From Bacteroidota bacterium (GTDB taxonomy: Bacteria; Bacteroidota; Bacteroidia; Bacteroidales; P3), in assembly GCA_017860255.1 (NCBI GenBank), contig JAFNAR010000010.1, positions 1 through 62,867 on the forward strand: DNA of 62,867 bases, written 5' to 3'. Made by a program: the position numbers and the translations under genes. The notes beneath the pieces are model-generated. The model made no database searches. It was not told the origin of the DNA and saw nothing but the letters and a program-made list of their open reading frames with translations. Shown here piece after piece: positions 55,183-62,867 of the stretch. The stretch's first letter is position 1. Each line of letters starts with the position of its first letter.

Positions 55183-55789
55183 TTTTCTTTTCTCCAAGAT
55201 ATTGTTCCAATAGTCTTTGAACATACTTGCCAAAAACATCAAACTCAATATTTACAATTGTTCCTACCTTGAAATTATGAAAATTTGTAACTTTTTGAGT
55301 AAATGGAATTATTGAAACTGAAAACATTCCCTTTTCTGAATCAACAACTGTTAAGCTAACTCCATTTACTGAAATTGAACCCTTAGGAACAGTGAAGCTA
55401 CTTTTATCACTATCATATTCAAAGAAATATCTCCATGAACCATTTTCATCAATTACTTTAACGCAAGTAGCTATTTGGTCAACATGTCCTTGAACAATAT
55501 GTCCGTCAAAACGTCCATCCATTTTCATTGAACGTTCAACGTTAACTTCTGTTCCAACCTGCCAAGTAGAAAGATTGGTTTTATCCATAGTTTCCTTCAT
55601 TGCAGTTACAACATATTGATTTTTGTCATAGTCCAATTTAACAACAGTCAAGCAACAACCATCATGAGCCATTGACTGGTCAATTTTTAGTTCTTTAGCA
55701 AAATCTACTTCTAAAGTAAAATGATAGTTTGTATTTTCTTGTTCAATAGCAACAACTTTTGCCATTTTTTCTATAATCCCTGTAAACAT
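55175..55789 (-). CDS. ribE: Riboflavin synthase, alpha chain
   Basis: 204 residues with two lumazine-binding repeats. It dismutates two 6,7-dimethyl-8-ribityllumazine molecules to riboflavin. The start MFTGIIEKMAKV, the first-repeat end HDGCCLTVVKL, FDGHIVQGHVDQIATC and the second-repeat GSISVNGVSLTVVDS are diagnostic. The other riboflavin genes are not in this window. It is translationally coupled to hflX. Confidence 0.95.
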   Translation of the reverse strand: MFTGIIEKMAKVVAIEQENTNYHFTLEVDFAKELKIDQSMAHDGCCLTVVKLDYDKNQYVVTAMKETMDKTNLSTWQVGTEVNVERSMKMDGRFDGHIVQGHVDQIATCVKVIDENGSWRYFFEYDSDKSSFTVPKGSISVNGVSLTVVDSEKGMFSVSIIPFTQKVTNFHNFKVGTIVNIEFDVFGKYVQRLLEQYLGEKKND

Positions 55790-55845
55790 ATATTTTTCTG
55801 TATTATTCTTTAAATATCCTTAGTTTATTTCTAATTATATAAGGG

Positions 55846-57978
55846 TTATTTTTGCATTAGCAAATTATCCTTATGGAATTGGAAAATCTTTTTGTAAAGA
55901 TGAATTCTATCTTTCCCTCTAACATTATGCTCGTGATCAGGATAAAGGAAGAAATCAACTTGTTTATCCTTCTTAACAGCATTTCGCAAAAATTCAATAC
56001 AATGTTGAGGAACAACAGTATTATCTTGGTATCCTTGAATAATTAGTAGTTTTCCTTTTAAACTGTCAATATGATTAATTAAACTTGCATTTTCATAACC
56101 TTTTGGATTATTTTGTGGAGTTCCCATATATCTTTCTCCATACATAACTTCATACCATTTCCAATCAATAACTGGTCCTCCAGCTGAAGCAGCTTTGAAA
56201 ACATTTGGTTGTTTTAACATAAGAGAAATTGTCATAAAACCTCCATAGCTCCAACCATCAACTCCTATTCTTTCACTGTCAACATAAGGAAGAGTCTTTA
56301 AATAATTAACACCTACCATTTGATCTTTCACTTCAATATCTCCACAATTATGCCAAATTGCACTTTCAAATTCATATCCTCTATTAGCAGAACCCCTATT
56401 GTCCAAAGTCCAAACTATGAAACCTTGTTGAGCTAAGAACATAAAGAAATTATTTGCTCCTCCAAGCCATGAATTAGTTACTAATTGTGCATGAGGTCCT
56501 CCATAAACATAAACCAAAACAGGATATTTTTTATTTGGATCAAAGTTTTTAGGTTTAATCATTCTATAGTATAAATCAGTTCCATCATTAGCCTTAAGGG
56601 TAGAAATTTCAATAATTGGTTTATCTAAATCCTTCCAAGCATCTTCGCTCTCATTCAAAACTCTAATTACTTTTCCTTTTTTATCTAATAATTGACTTTT
56701 AGATGGAGTATCGTTGTAATTTGTATAGGTGTCAATAAATAGAGTACCTTTTGAATTGAACGCAACATTATGTGTTCCACTACCAAGAGAATATCTTGTA
56801 ATCTTCCCACTCTTTAGACTTACTCCATAGAAGTTATTTTCAATTGGAGAATCTTTTGTTGCATAGAAAAATACCTCATCAGCCTTATCATTAAATCCTT
56901 CAATTGATGTTACCATCCAATCACCTTTAGTTAGTTGCTTAATTAGATTACCATAATTATCATATAAATATATATGATTGAAGCCATCTCTTTCACTCAA
57001 CCAAAGAAATTGATTTGAATTTGGAATAAATACCATTGGAGATTCTGGTTCAACATATTTTATGGCTGTTTCTTCAAAAAGTGTTATAAGTTTATTTCCA
57101 GTATTTGCATCATAGCTTTCAAACCAAAGATGATTTTGCAAACGGTTTAATTTAGCAACATAAACTATTTTCCCATCTGGAGAAAAAGAAATATTTGTCA
57201 AATACATTTCTCTTTCTGGAGTTGACTCATTTTCTCTTGTTTTTAAATAAATTGTTTTTTCCGTATTTACATCATAAACTCCAACTAAAACTTCATGTGA
57301 TTTCTCTCCAGCCATAGGATATTTTATAGGAGTGTACTTTGCAATTCTTTCTTGAGTATTAACTAAAGGATAGTCTGCAACCATTGATTGATCCATTCTG
57401 TAAAATGCAAGCTTTTGTCCATCTTTACTCCAAAACAAACCCTTTTCAATTCCAAATTCATTTCTATGAACAGCTTCTCCATAAACAATATCCCTTGAGC
57501 CATCATTAGTAATTTGTTTTATCCTTGAATCTATATTAACATATAGGTTATCGTCTCGTTTAAAAGCAATATTATTATTTTCACTTACTTCAACAAAATT
57601 CCACTCCTTTTCAATTGAATATAGTTTTTTAGTTGATTTGGTTTTAAGATTATAAATATACTTATCATTATTCTCTGTTGAATAAATAAACTCATTGTCT
57701 GATATATATTTTAACCCCATAAAGATTGATGGTTTTGGACTAATATCTTCCAGGCGCAATGATTCTTTAGGTTCTTGCTTAAGGTTTCCAATCCAAAGAG
57801 TTTTTCCATCCTTAGTATAGGAATAAGAATCACTCTTGCCCATAAACTGAACATCGTAAATCTCTTTTATGTAGTATTTTCTATTTTGAACATCCTCAAT
57901 CTTTATCATTTTGCCTTGAGCAAAAGAAAAACCTGAGAGACTAATTAATAGTAGTAATAAACAAAATCTTCTTTTCAT
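55846..57978 (-). CDS. Dipeptidyl peptidase IV-like S9 peptidase
   Basis: 710 residues, signal peptide about 1-20. An eight-bladed propeller (DPPIV_N, about 60-440) precedes the alpha/beta hydrolase domain (about 460-710). The nucleophile is S577 in DGWSYGGFM, the acid aspartate lies in QGYQDNTVV, and the histidine in DHEHNVRG. VYVYGGPHAQLV supplies the oxyanion tyrosine. The EFGIEKGLFWSKDG segment contains a glutamate of the kind that binds the free N-terminus in DPP IV. It removes X-Pro or X-Ala dipeptides in the periplasm, fitting a peptide-fermenting life together with the secreted proteases. Confidence 0.92.
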   Translation of the reverse strand: MKRRFCLLLLLISLSGFSFAQGKMIKIEDVQNRKYYIKEIYDVQFMGKSDSYSYTKDGKTLWIGNLKQEPKESLRLEDISPKPSIFMGLKYISDNEFIYSTENNDKYIYNLKTKSTKKLYSIEKEWNFVEVSENNNIAFKRDDNLYVNIDSRIKQITNDGSRDIVYGEAVHRNEFGIEKGLFWSKDGQKLAFYRMDQSMVADYPLVNTQERIAKYTPIKYPMAGEKSHEVLVGVYDVNTEKTIYLKTRENESTPEREMYLTNISFSPDGKIVYVAKLNRLQNHLWFESYDANTGNKLITLFEETAIKYVEPESPMVFIPNSNQFLWLSERDGFNHIYLYDNYGNLIKQLTKGDWMVTSIEGFNDKADEVFFYATKDSPIENNFYGVSLKSGKITRYSLGSGTHNVAFNSKGTLFIDTYTNYNDTPSKSQLLDKKGKVIRVLNESEDAWKDLDKPIIEISTLKANDGTDLYYRMIKPKNFDPNKKYPVLVYVYGGPHAQLVTNSWLGGANNFFMFLAQQGFIVWTLDNRGSANRGYEFESAIWHNCGDIEVKDQMVGVNYLKTLPYVDSERIGVDGWSYGGFMTISLMLKQPNVFKAASAGGPVIDWKWYEVMYGERYMGTPQNNPKGYENASLINHIDSLKGKLLIIQGYQDNTVVPQHCIEFLRNAVKKDKQVDFFLYPDHEHNVRGKDRIHLYKKIFQFHKDNLLMQK

Positions 57979-58007
57979 CTTTCTAATTATTCTTTATCAA
58001 AAATATT

Positions 58008-58739
58008 CTAATTTTTATTGTACTTCTTCCAATTTCTAAATTTTAAATTCCAAACTCCAAAGAAAGCCTCCTTAAATATTTTCATACTCATTTTTGATTG
58101 TCCCAAAACTCTGTCAGTGAAAATAATTGGAACTTCTTCAAGTTTAAAACCAAGTTTATATGCAGTAAATTTCATTTCAATTTGAAAAGCATATCCAACA
58201 AACTTTACTTTATTAAAATTCATCTTACTTAGCAATTCCCTCCTGTAACAAACAAAACCAGCAGTTGCATCAGAAATTTTCATTCCCAAAACAAAACGGA
58301 CATAATAGGAAGCATAATAAGACATAATAACTCTTCCTATAGGCCAGTTTACAACAGATATTTTTCCTCCAACATAACGTGAACCAATTGCAAGGTCTGC
58401 GCCATTACTACAAGCTTTGTGAAGTCGAATTAAATCTTGTGGATTATGTGAGAAATCAGCATCCATTTCAAAGATATAGCTATAATCTTTATTTAATGCC
58501 CATTTAAATCCATGTAAATAAGCAGTGCCTAAACCCAACTTACCTTTTCTTTGTTCAATAAAAAGTCTTTGAGGGAATTCTTCAGTTAACTCTAAGACAA
58601 TTTGAGCTGTTCCGTCGGGAGAACCATCATCAATAATTAATATATCAAAGTCTTTTTCTAACGAAAACACTGTACGAATAATATTCTCTATATTCTCTTT
58701 TTCGTTGTAGGTTGGGATTATTACTATACTATCAGACAT
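58008..58739 (-). CDS. Polyprenol monophosphomannose synthase-like glycosyltransferase (GT2)
   Basis: 243 residues, GT-A fold, no membrane helices. IIPTYNEKENIENIIRTVF, IDDGSPDGTAQIV, RKGKLGLGTAYLHGFKWAL, EMDADFSHNP (the metal-binding DAD) and GSRYVGGK match the Dpm1 group, which transfers mannose from GDP-mannose to polyprenyl phosphate. Glucose or other sugars are possible. The lipid-linked sugar could serve a surface glycosylation system, including the glycan moved by the O-antigen-ligase-like protein. Gap of 29 bp to the DPP IV gene. Confidence 0.88.
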   Translation of the reverse strand: MSDSIVIIPTYNEKENIENIIRTVFSLEKDFDILIIDDGSPDGTAQIVLELTEEFPQRLFIEQRKGKLGLGTAYLHGFKWALNKDYSYIFEMDADFSHNPQDLIRLHKACSNGADLAIGSRYVGGKISVVNWPIGRVIMSYYASYYVRFVLGMKISDATAGFVCYRRELLSKMNFNKVKFVGYAFQIEMKFTAYKLGFKLEEVPIIFTDRVLGQSKMSMKIFKEAFFGVWNLKFRNWKKYNKN

Positions 58740-58806
58740 CTGCGTTTGATTTTATTTTTTTAAAAGGCAAATTTACATACTTTATTATAAAACTCCAAAA
58801 TTAGCT

Positions 58807-60261
58807 TTATTTTGGATCAAGGAAAAATTTCTCTTTAACAACTTCTTTTCTTGGCACAAAAGGCATTAAACTTCCTTCAGAAGGTTTTCGCATTGGATTT
58901 TGAATAATTGTGCCCTTTGAGTCAATTAAGATAAAGGTTGGGAAAACAGCAACATTATAAGCTTTTAACAAATCCCAATTACCTCCAAAATGAGCAAAAT
59001 CCCATTTATATCTTACTCCAACATTAGAATTCACCAAGAAATTAAACAAAGCATCCAAGCTATTATCACAAGCAATGGTTAGAAAATTAAAATTATCTTT
59101 TAATGTATCCACAAAACTATACATCATGTTTAACTCTCTAAGGTTTGAAGGCTCGTGAAGCTTAACAAAACTCAAAATAAGAGGTTTACCCTTATATTTA
59201 TCTAAGGTTATATAGTTATTATGAATATCTTGTAATGAAAACTCTTTAGCATTAGATCCATAATATGATTTTTGAGCAAAAAGCTCTAATAGATTCTTTG
59301 CAATTTTAACATGCTCCTTGAATTTGGTTTGATAAATAAAGTTTTCGAGCATGCTTACAATATTAAGGCTATTATATTGAGTTGAGAAATAAGCTTCTTT
59401 CATTCCCCTAAGGAAAACTAATTCTCTAAAAACTTCATTCTTCAATAATGTATCAACCCCTAAAGAATCTATTAAAGAAAAGTAATTATTATTCTCAAAC
59501 CAGCGAATAAGGTTTTGCTTAGTAATTACCTTATTTCCTTCAGTAAAATAGTGTCCATAAACAACTTCAAAACAATCCATATAACCTATATTATCATAAA
59601 GTATTGGTTTATCATAGAAAAGTTGAGCTTTAAGCTTTTTGTCGTTTATTGTCTTTGATGAAAATTCTATCTTACCAAGAGAATATTTTGCATAATCTTT
59701 AATATAATTACTTTGAGAAGAATCAATTAATGAATTAACCATTAGTTTTAAAGAATCAACCTTCTTTTTATCTCTATAAAATAGAATTTCCTTTTTGTTA
59801 TCAATTAAATAGTTTTCAATTGTGGTGTCAATAGAATAAATAGTTCTATTAAGGTTGTTATCAGTTGTATTTTCAATAATTATTGGCAGTTCAAATTTAT
59901 AGAAAAGAGTATTGATTGAATCTTTAATATTGAAATCAAAAGGTAATAATCTCATATTGTAGGATGCTCCCTTTTGAGCAATAAAACCATAATCGAAGGT
60001 TTCAATTCTAATTTTCATAAAGGAAGTGTTTTCAATCAAAACAGAAAAATTGACCAAAGTATCCGTTTGACTAAGTTGTTTACTTGCAATTTCAGTCTCC
60101 AAATTGGAAAGATTATCCATTATGGAAATTAACTTAACAGTTTTCCCTCCAATATTTTCTCCCTTAAGCTCAATTCTTAAATTTTGAGCATTACTCACTA
60201 ATGCAATAAAAAGAAAAAACAAGAAAGAAAAAACTTTTAAACCCCAATCCTTATTATTCAT
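58807..60261 (-). CDS. Redoxin-like secreted protein without active-site cysteines
   Basis: 484 residues, signal peptide about 1-25. A DUF4369-like N-terminal region and helical middle precede a thioredoxin/TlpA-like fold (about 340-470: AKEFSLQDIHNNYITLDKYK, LILSFVKLHEPSN, VAVFPTFILIDSKGTI). At the position of the WCxxC motif, near 365-372, the sequence reads KLHEPSN, so no redox chemistry is expected. The cis-proline (FPTF) is kept. Probably a binding or structural protein. It follows the hydrogenase-like gene after 31 bp. Confidence 0.78.
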   Translation of the reverse strand: MNNKDWGLKVFSFLFFLFIALVSNAQNLRIELKGENIGGKTVKLISIMDNLSNLETEIASKQLSQTDTLVNFSVLIENTSFMKIRIETFDYGFIAQKGASYNMRLLPFDFNIKDSINTLFYKFELPIIIENTTDNNLNRTIYSIDTTIENYLIDNKKEILFYRDKKKVDSLKLMVNSLIDSSQSNYIKDYAKYSLGKIEFSSKTINDKKLKAQLFYDKPILYDNIGYMDCFEVVYGHYFTEGNKVITKQNLIRWFENNNYFSLIDSLGVDTLLKNEVFRELVFLRGMKEAYFSTQYNSLNIVSMLENFIYQTKFKEHVKIAKNLLELFAQKSYYGSNAKEFSLQDIHNNYITLDKYKGKPLILSFVKLHEPSNLRELNMMYSFVDTLKDNFNFLTIACDNSLDALFNFLVNSNVGVRYKWDFAHFGGNWDLLKAYNVAVFPTFILIDSKGTIIQNPMRKPSEGSLMPFVPRKEVVKEKFFLDPK

Positions 60262-60292
60262 TTGACAATTATTTATTGATTATTCTTAAAGG

Positions 60293-61666
60293 TTATTTAT
60301 TTAAAATGTAGTCCTTTAATTTATCTTCCCCCCAAATATTCTTCATAATCTCAACACTTTCCTCTACCTTTAAAGAACCTCTTTTTTCAAGATTACGTTG
60401 CATAAAAACGCAATCAGTCATATTAGCTCTGTCGAAAGCTACATCCTCAGCCAAAGCATGACAAGAAGGTGCTCCACAAACATTACAATCGGTGTGTGGA
60501 AGTTTTGATTCAATTTCCTTTATCCTTGTAAGCTTTTGGAAAGCAACACTCCTATCCTCATCCAAAACCATCATACTTCTTGGTTTTATTTTTCCAACAT
60601 GAGAGTTTTGAGTTAAGTACTCCCTTTCGTTCATAATAGCTTTCCTTCTTGAAGTTTCTCCGTTGCGTTCTCTTTCAGCCAATTTCTTAGCTCTTTGCAT
60701 CATTCTATCATTAATTAAAAACCTGTTCCCACAAGTTAATATTCCTCCAGCACAGCTCTCATCACATGCCCTAAGTTCCAAAAAGTCTAAATCTTCAATA
60801 TCATCATCCTCCACCCTTTCTAAGAACTCTATTACATTATGTATTTCATCAATTGCAAAGCTCTTCTTAAAATTATTCAAGCGTCTTTCACCATTGGTTA
60901 AAGAAAATATAACGCAATCGGAAGTTACATCATTATTTGCAGTAATTTTTTTATTAAACTCTTTCTTTTGTTTGATTTCTTTTAAAACAATATTATACAT
61001 GGTGTCCATATTCAAAACACCATCAACAGTTGAAACATCCTCTCCCACTGGAGATTTAGTTGCAGCAATCTTTGCAGCACATGGAGTAATGTAGAATATT
61101 CCTATATCTTCTGGATTAGCTCCTTCTTCAATTAGTTTCTTCCTAATATAAATTGCAGTGAAGTCGACTGGAGCTTTAATAGGTATAAGATTATCAACCA
61201 AAGCCGGAAACTTAACTTGAATCAAACGAACAATGGCTGGGCAAAAGGTTGATATAAGAGGTTTTTTGGTTTCATGCTCACGAATATACTTATTTGAAAG
61301 TATAGTATGCAAAAAAGCAGAAGCCTCAACTTCAAAAACATGATTAAAACCAATTTCAGTTATTACAGAATAGACTTGTGAAGCCTTAATATCTTCAGGA
61401 AACTGACCCAAAAAGACTGAAGGCATCAAAACAACCCTATGTTTAAAATTGTAAATACTTTGGAAATCGTCCTCAGCAACATAAACTGCCCCAGAAGGAC
61501 AAACCTTGTAGCATTCTCCACAGTCCACACATTTATTTTCATAAATTGTAGCTTTACCATTGCGAACCCTAATTGCCTCAGTTGGGCAATTGCGCATACA
61601 AAGAGTGCAACCAAAGCAAATCTTATGGTTAATCCTTAAAGCATGATAGAAATAGTTTTCATTCAT
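60293..61666 (-). CDS. [FeFe]-hydrogenase-like iron-sulfur sensor protein
   Basis: 457 residues. Two N-terminal 4Fe-4S sites use C17, C20, C23, C27 and C46, C49, C52, C56. The hydrogenase large-subunit C-terminal domain follows (about 78-330) with cluster-type cysteines C142 (TFCPA), C196 (TPCAAK), C301 and C305 (ACDESCAGG). In catalytic enzymes the first motif is TSCCP; here the extra cysteine used for proton transfer is replaced by F. A C-terminal 4Fe-4S domain (CNVCGAPSCHALAEDV, about 395-430) completes it. Such proteins accompany DRTGG and anti-sigma-type ATPase genes, exactly as here, and are thought to sense redox or H2 rather than turn over H2. Confidence 0.85.
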   Translation of the reverse strand: MNENYFYHALRINHKICFGCTLCMRNCPTEAIRVRNGKATIYENKCVDCGECYKVCPSGAVYVAEDDFQSIYNFKHRVVLMPSVFLGQFPEDIKASQVYSVITEIGFNHVFEVEASAFLHTILSNKYIREHETKKPLISTFCPAIVRLIQVKFPALVDNLIPIKAPVDFTAIYIRKKLIEEGANPEDIGIFYITPCAAKIAATKSPVGEDVSTVDGVLNMDTMYNIVLKEIKQKKEFNKKITANNDVTSDCVIFSLTNGERRLNNFKKSFAIDEIHNVIEFLERVEDDDIEDLDFLELRACDESCAGGILTCGNRFLINDRMMQRAKKLAERERNGETSRRKAIMNEREYLTQNSHVGKIKPRSMMVLDEDRSVAFQKLTRIKEIESKLPHTDCNVCGAPSCHALAEDVAFDRANMTDCVFMQRNLEKRGSLKVEESVEIMKNIWGEDKLKDYILNK

Positions 61667-61686
61667 TGTTCAATAATCTTAAAAAA

Positions 61687-62106
61687 TTAAGAGTTAAAAT
61701 TAACAATCATCTTAATCTCTGTTCCAACTCCTACCTCTGTTTGAATATCTAACTCATCAACATTATTTTTAATATTTGGCAATCCCATTCCTGCTCCAAA
61801 ACCCATTTCCCTAACCTTAGCTGAAGCAGTAGAAAAACCTTTTTCCATAGCTCGAGCAATATCAGGGATGCCTGGTCCTTTATCCTTAATCAAAACACAT
61901 ATCTTTTCCTCATCCAAATCAACAAAAATTGTACCTCCATAAGCATGAGCAATAGCATTAACCTCAGCTTCGTAAACAGCAACAACAATTTTCTTTATCT
62001 TTTGATTATCTATATTTAGTTGCTTTAGAGTTTTCTTTATCTCACTCGAGGCCTTACCAGCATTTGCAAAATCGCCCTCAACAACAGTAAATTCCGTATG
62101 CATCAT
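61687..62106 (-). CDS. Anti-sigma-factor-type histidine kinase-like ATPase (RsbW/SpoIIAB fold)
   Basis: 139 residues from the ATG at 62106 (the frame extends to a TTG at 62121; an ATG at 62103 is equally possible). AGGAG lies 4-7 bases upstream, supporting these starts. GHKL ATP-binding motifs: the N box VYEAEVNAIAHAYGG, the G1 box IKDKGPGIPDIARAMEKG and the G2-type GFGAGMGLPNIKNNVDEL. In hydrogenase-associated clusters such proteins are the partner of a DRTGG protein. Target is unknown; serine kinase activity is possible. Confidence 0.85.
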   Translation of the reverse strand: MMHTEFTVVEGDFANAGKASSEIKKTLKQLNIDNQKIKKIVVAVYEAEVNAIAHAYGGTIFVDLDEEKICVLIKDKGPGIPDIARAMEKGFSTASAKVREMGFGAGMGLPNIKNNVDELDIQTEVGVGTEIKMIVNFNS

Positions 62107-62124
62107 ATTTCTCCTAAACAAAAA

Positions 62125-62469
62125 TTAATAAACAGGCTCAAGCCCATTTTCATATAATAATCCAACTGTCTTAAACATTGAATACTTACATGAAAGAATC
62201 ATAATGTCATTTTCTAAAGCAAGTTCAATCATATCTTCCGAAACCTGTTTATTTCTAACGAACAAAATAACAGAAATATTAGCCATTTCTGCAGTACGAA
62301 TAGTTTGATTATTACATAATCCAGTTATAAGAATTAAATGTTCCTCTTCCAAAGTCAAAACATCCGACATCAAATCGGAAGCAAAACCATGATTAATGCT
62401 ATAATTCATATCCTCACCCCCAACAATAACTTGGGCATCCAAAATCTTTACAATATCAGTAATTTTCAT
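62125..62469 (-). CDS. DRTGG-domain protein
   Basis: 114 residues, a single DRTGG domain, cytoplasmic. Segments MKITDIVKILDAQVIVGGED, EHLILITGLCNNQTIRTAEM and NDIMILSCKYSMFKTVGLLY fit the family, known from regulatory modules next to hydrogenases and from phosphotransacetylases. The ligand is unknown, presumably a nucleotide. First gene of the run on this strand within the window, with a -7 box 35 bp upstream. Confidence 0.82.
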   Translation of the reverse strand: MKITDIVKILDAQVIVGGEDMNYSINHGFASDLMSDVLTLEEEHLILITGLCNNQTIRTAEMANISVILFVRNKQVSEDMIELALENDIMILSCKYSMFKTVGLLYENGLEPVY

Positions 62470-62503
62470 ACAAACAGATAAATATTATATATTATTTAAG
62501 CCA

Positions 62504-62511
62504 CAAAGATA
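62504..62511 (-). promoter_or_regulatory. -7 promoter box (TATCTTTG) for the DRTGG-led run
   Basis: Read 62511 to 62504 on the minus strand, it matches TAnnTTTG and leaves a leader of about 30 bases before the ATG at 62469. Confidence 0.55.
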
Positions 62512-62670
62512 GTAAAAAACTTTTAAGAATAAAGTTTGAGTCTTAAATATTGCTTTGCAGGATAAGAGAGAGTAAAGATATTAAAAAAAAGAAAAGAGAA
62601 AAAAGTAAAAAATCCTTATTCCAATCTAATTAAAACTTACTTGAAACTATTTTGATAAGGAGTTGATCTC

Positions 62671-62773
62671 ATTTCATGGCATGATGTTTTTAGAATCATG
62701 GCATGAATTACTCAATTTAATGGCATGAATTGACCTGAATTATGCCATGAAATCAAAAGAATCATGGCATTGA
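62671..62773. repeat. Array D: five units in 22-bp register, one inverted
   Basis: CATGGCATGA occurs at 62675 and 62697, as AATGGCATGA at 62719, and as CATGGCATTGA at 62763 (44 bp later, two pitches). The inverted copy TTATGCCATG lies at 62740-62749, filling the missing register. Arms 62671-62682 and 62742-62753 are perfect 12-base reverse complements. Same plan as arrays A and B (three direct units, then an inverted one). The remaining bases from 62512 to 62867 hold no gene I can support. Confidence 0.8.
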
Positions 62774-62867
62774 CCCGTCCTGAATAAGGTTGACAAATTA
62801 TTAATTTGTACTAAATGATATTTACACTTTTGATTTATCGTCCTATTTTTAGTTTACACCTTATATA

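Noticed and set aside
55183..55248. Longer HflX N-terminus
   Set aside because: It would overlap ribE by 74 bp and adds residues not seen in the family; the 8-bp overlap from 55182 is a normal coupled start.
60663..61094. 143-residue plus-strand open frame
   Set aside because: It lies antisense inside the hydrogenase-like gene, whose iron-sulfur motifs are clear.
62671..62773. Plasmid-type iterons or a replication origin
   Set aside because: Pitch fits iterons, but no replication initiator gene or DnaA-box cluster is visible and similar arrays with other cores occur at many loci.

Overview
The window is strongly AT-rich DNA from an anaerobic member of the Bacteroidota, most likely Bacteroidales. 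The evidence is as follows. Several secreted proteins carry type IX secretion (Por) C-terminal sorting domains. Many genes are preceded by the Bacteroidota -7 box TAnnTTTG. The primary sigma factor is the short 287-residue form usual in this phylum. The genes for bS21, a XerC-type recombinase and the hibernation factor stand together in the phylum's usual order. Metabolic genes point to fermentation: a probable pyrophosphate-type PEP carboxykinase, aspartate ammonia-lyase, carbamate kinase, arginine decarboxylase and an [FeFe]-hydrogenase-like regulatory module. I see no tRNA, rRNA, CRISPR array, prophage or complete insertion sequence.

Layout. 1-5.5 kb: a possible gene start at the left edge, two tandem MuiA/DUF4139 proteins carrying pieces of a SusC-type receptor, and a DNRLRE surface protein. 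5.5-14 kb: carbamate kinase, an O-antigen-ligase-like protein, a small outer-membrane protein, a LolC/E-type permease and the 1149-residue PEPCK. 14-16.5 kb: hpf, xerC, rpsU, a thioesterase and rpmB. 16.6-24.6 kb: a lipoprotein, an M23 peptidase, an alpha/beta hydrolase, murB with a partner of unknown function, an FKBP isomerase and speA. 24.7-33.7 kb: aspA, smpB, a double TlpA-like protein, two YitT proteins, an oligopeptide-binding lipoprotein and an adenosine kinase. 33.8-50.2 kb: two blocks of large T9SS cargo (a cohesin-repeat adhesin, a dockerin-bearing subtilisin, an M6 protease and an abundant-looking secreted protein) on either side of rpoD, nadD and ridA. 50.3-62.5 kb: mpl, then a long minus-strand run (62469 to 51816) with the hydrogenase-like sensor module, a redoxin-like protein, a dolichol-phosphate-mannose-synthase-like enzyme, DPP IV, ribE, hflX, mscS and a YbhN-like protein.

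The most unusual signal is intergenic. At least eight places hold short arrays of a 10-17 bp core repeated with an exact 21- or 22-bp pitch. In four of them three direct copies are joined to an inverted copy, making a long hairpin. The core sequence differs between loci, except for two loci that share one core. Those two show compensating base changes in the stem, which argues that the hairpin itself is conserved. I do not recognise this as a named element class.

Gene starts were moved inward from the longest open frame where a signal peptide, promoter, Shine-Dalgarno site or family alignment demanded it (stated per gene). Functions are read from motifs and family memory; no database search was run.
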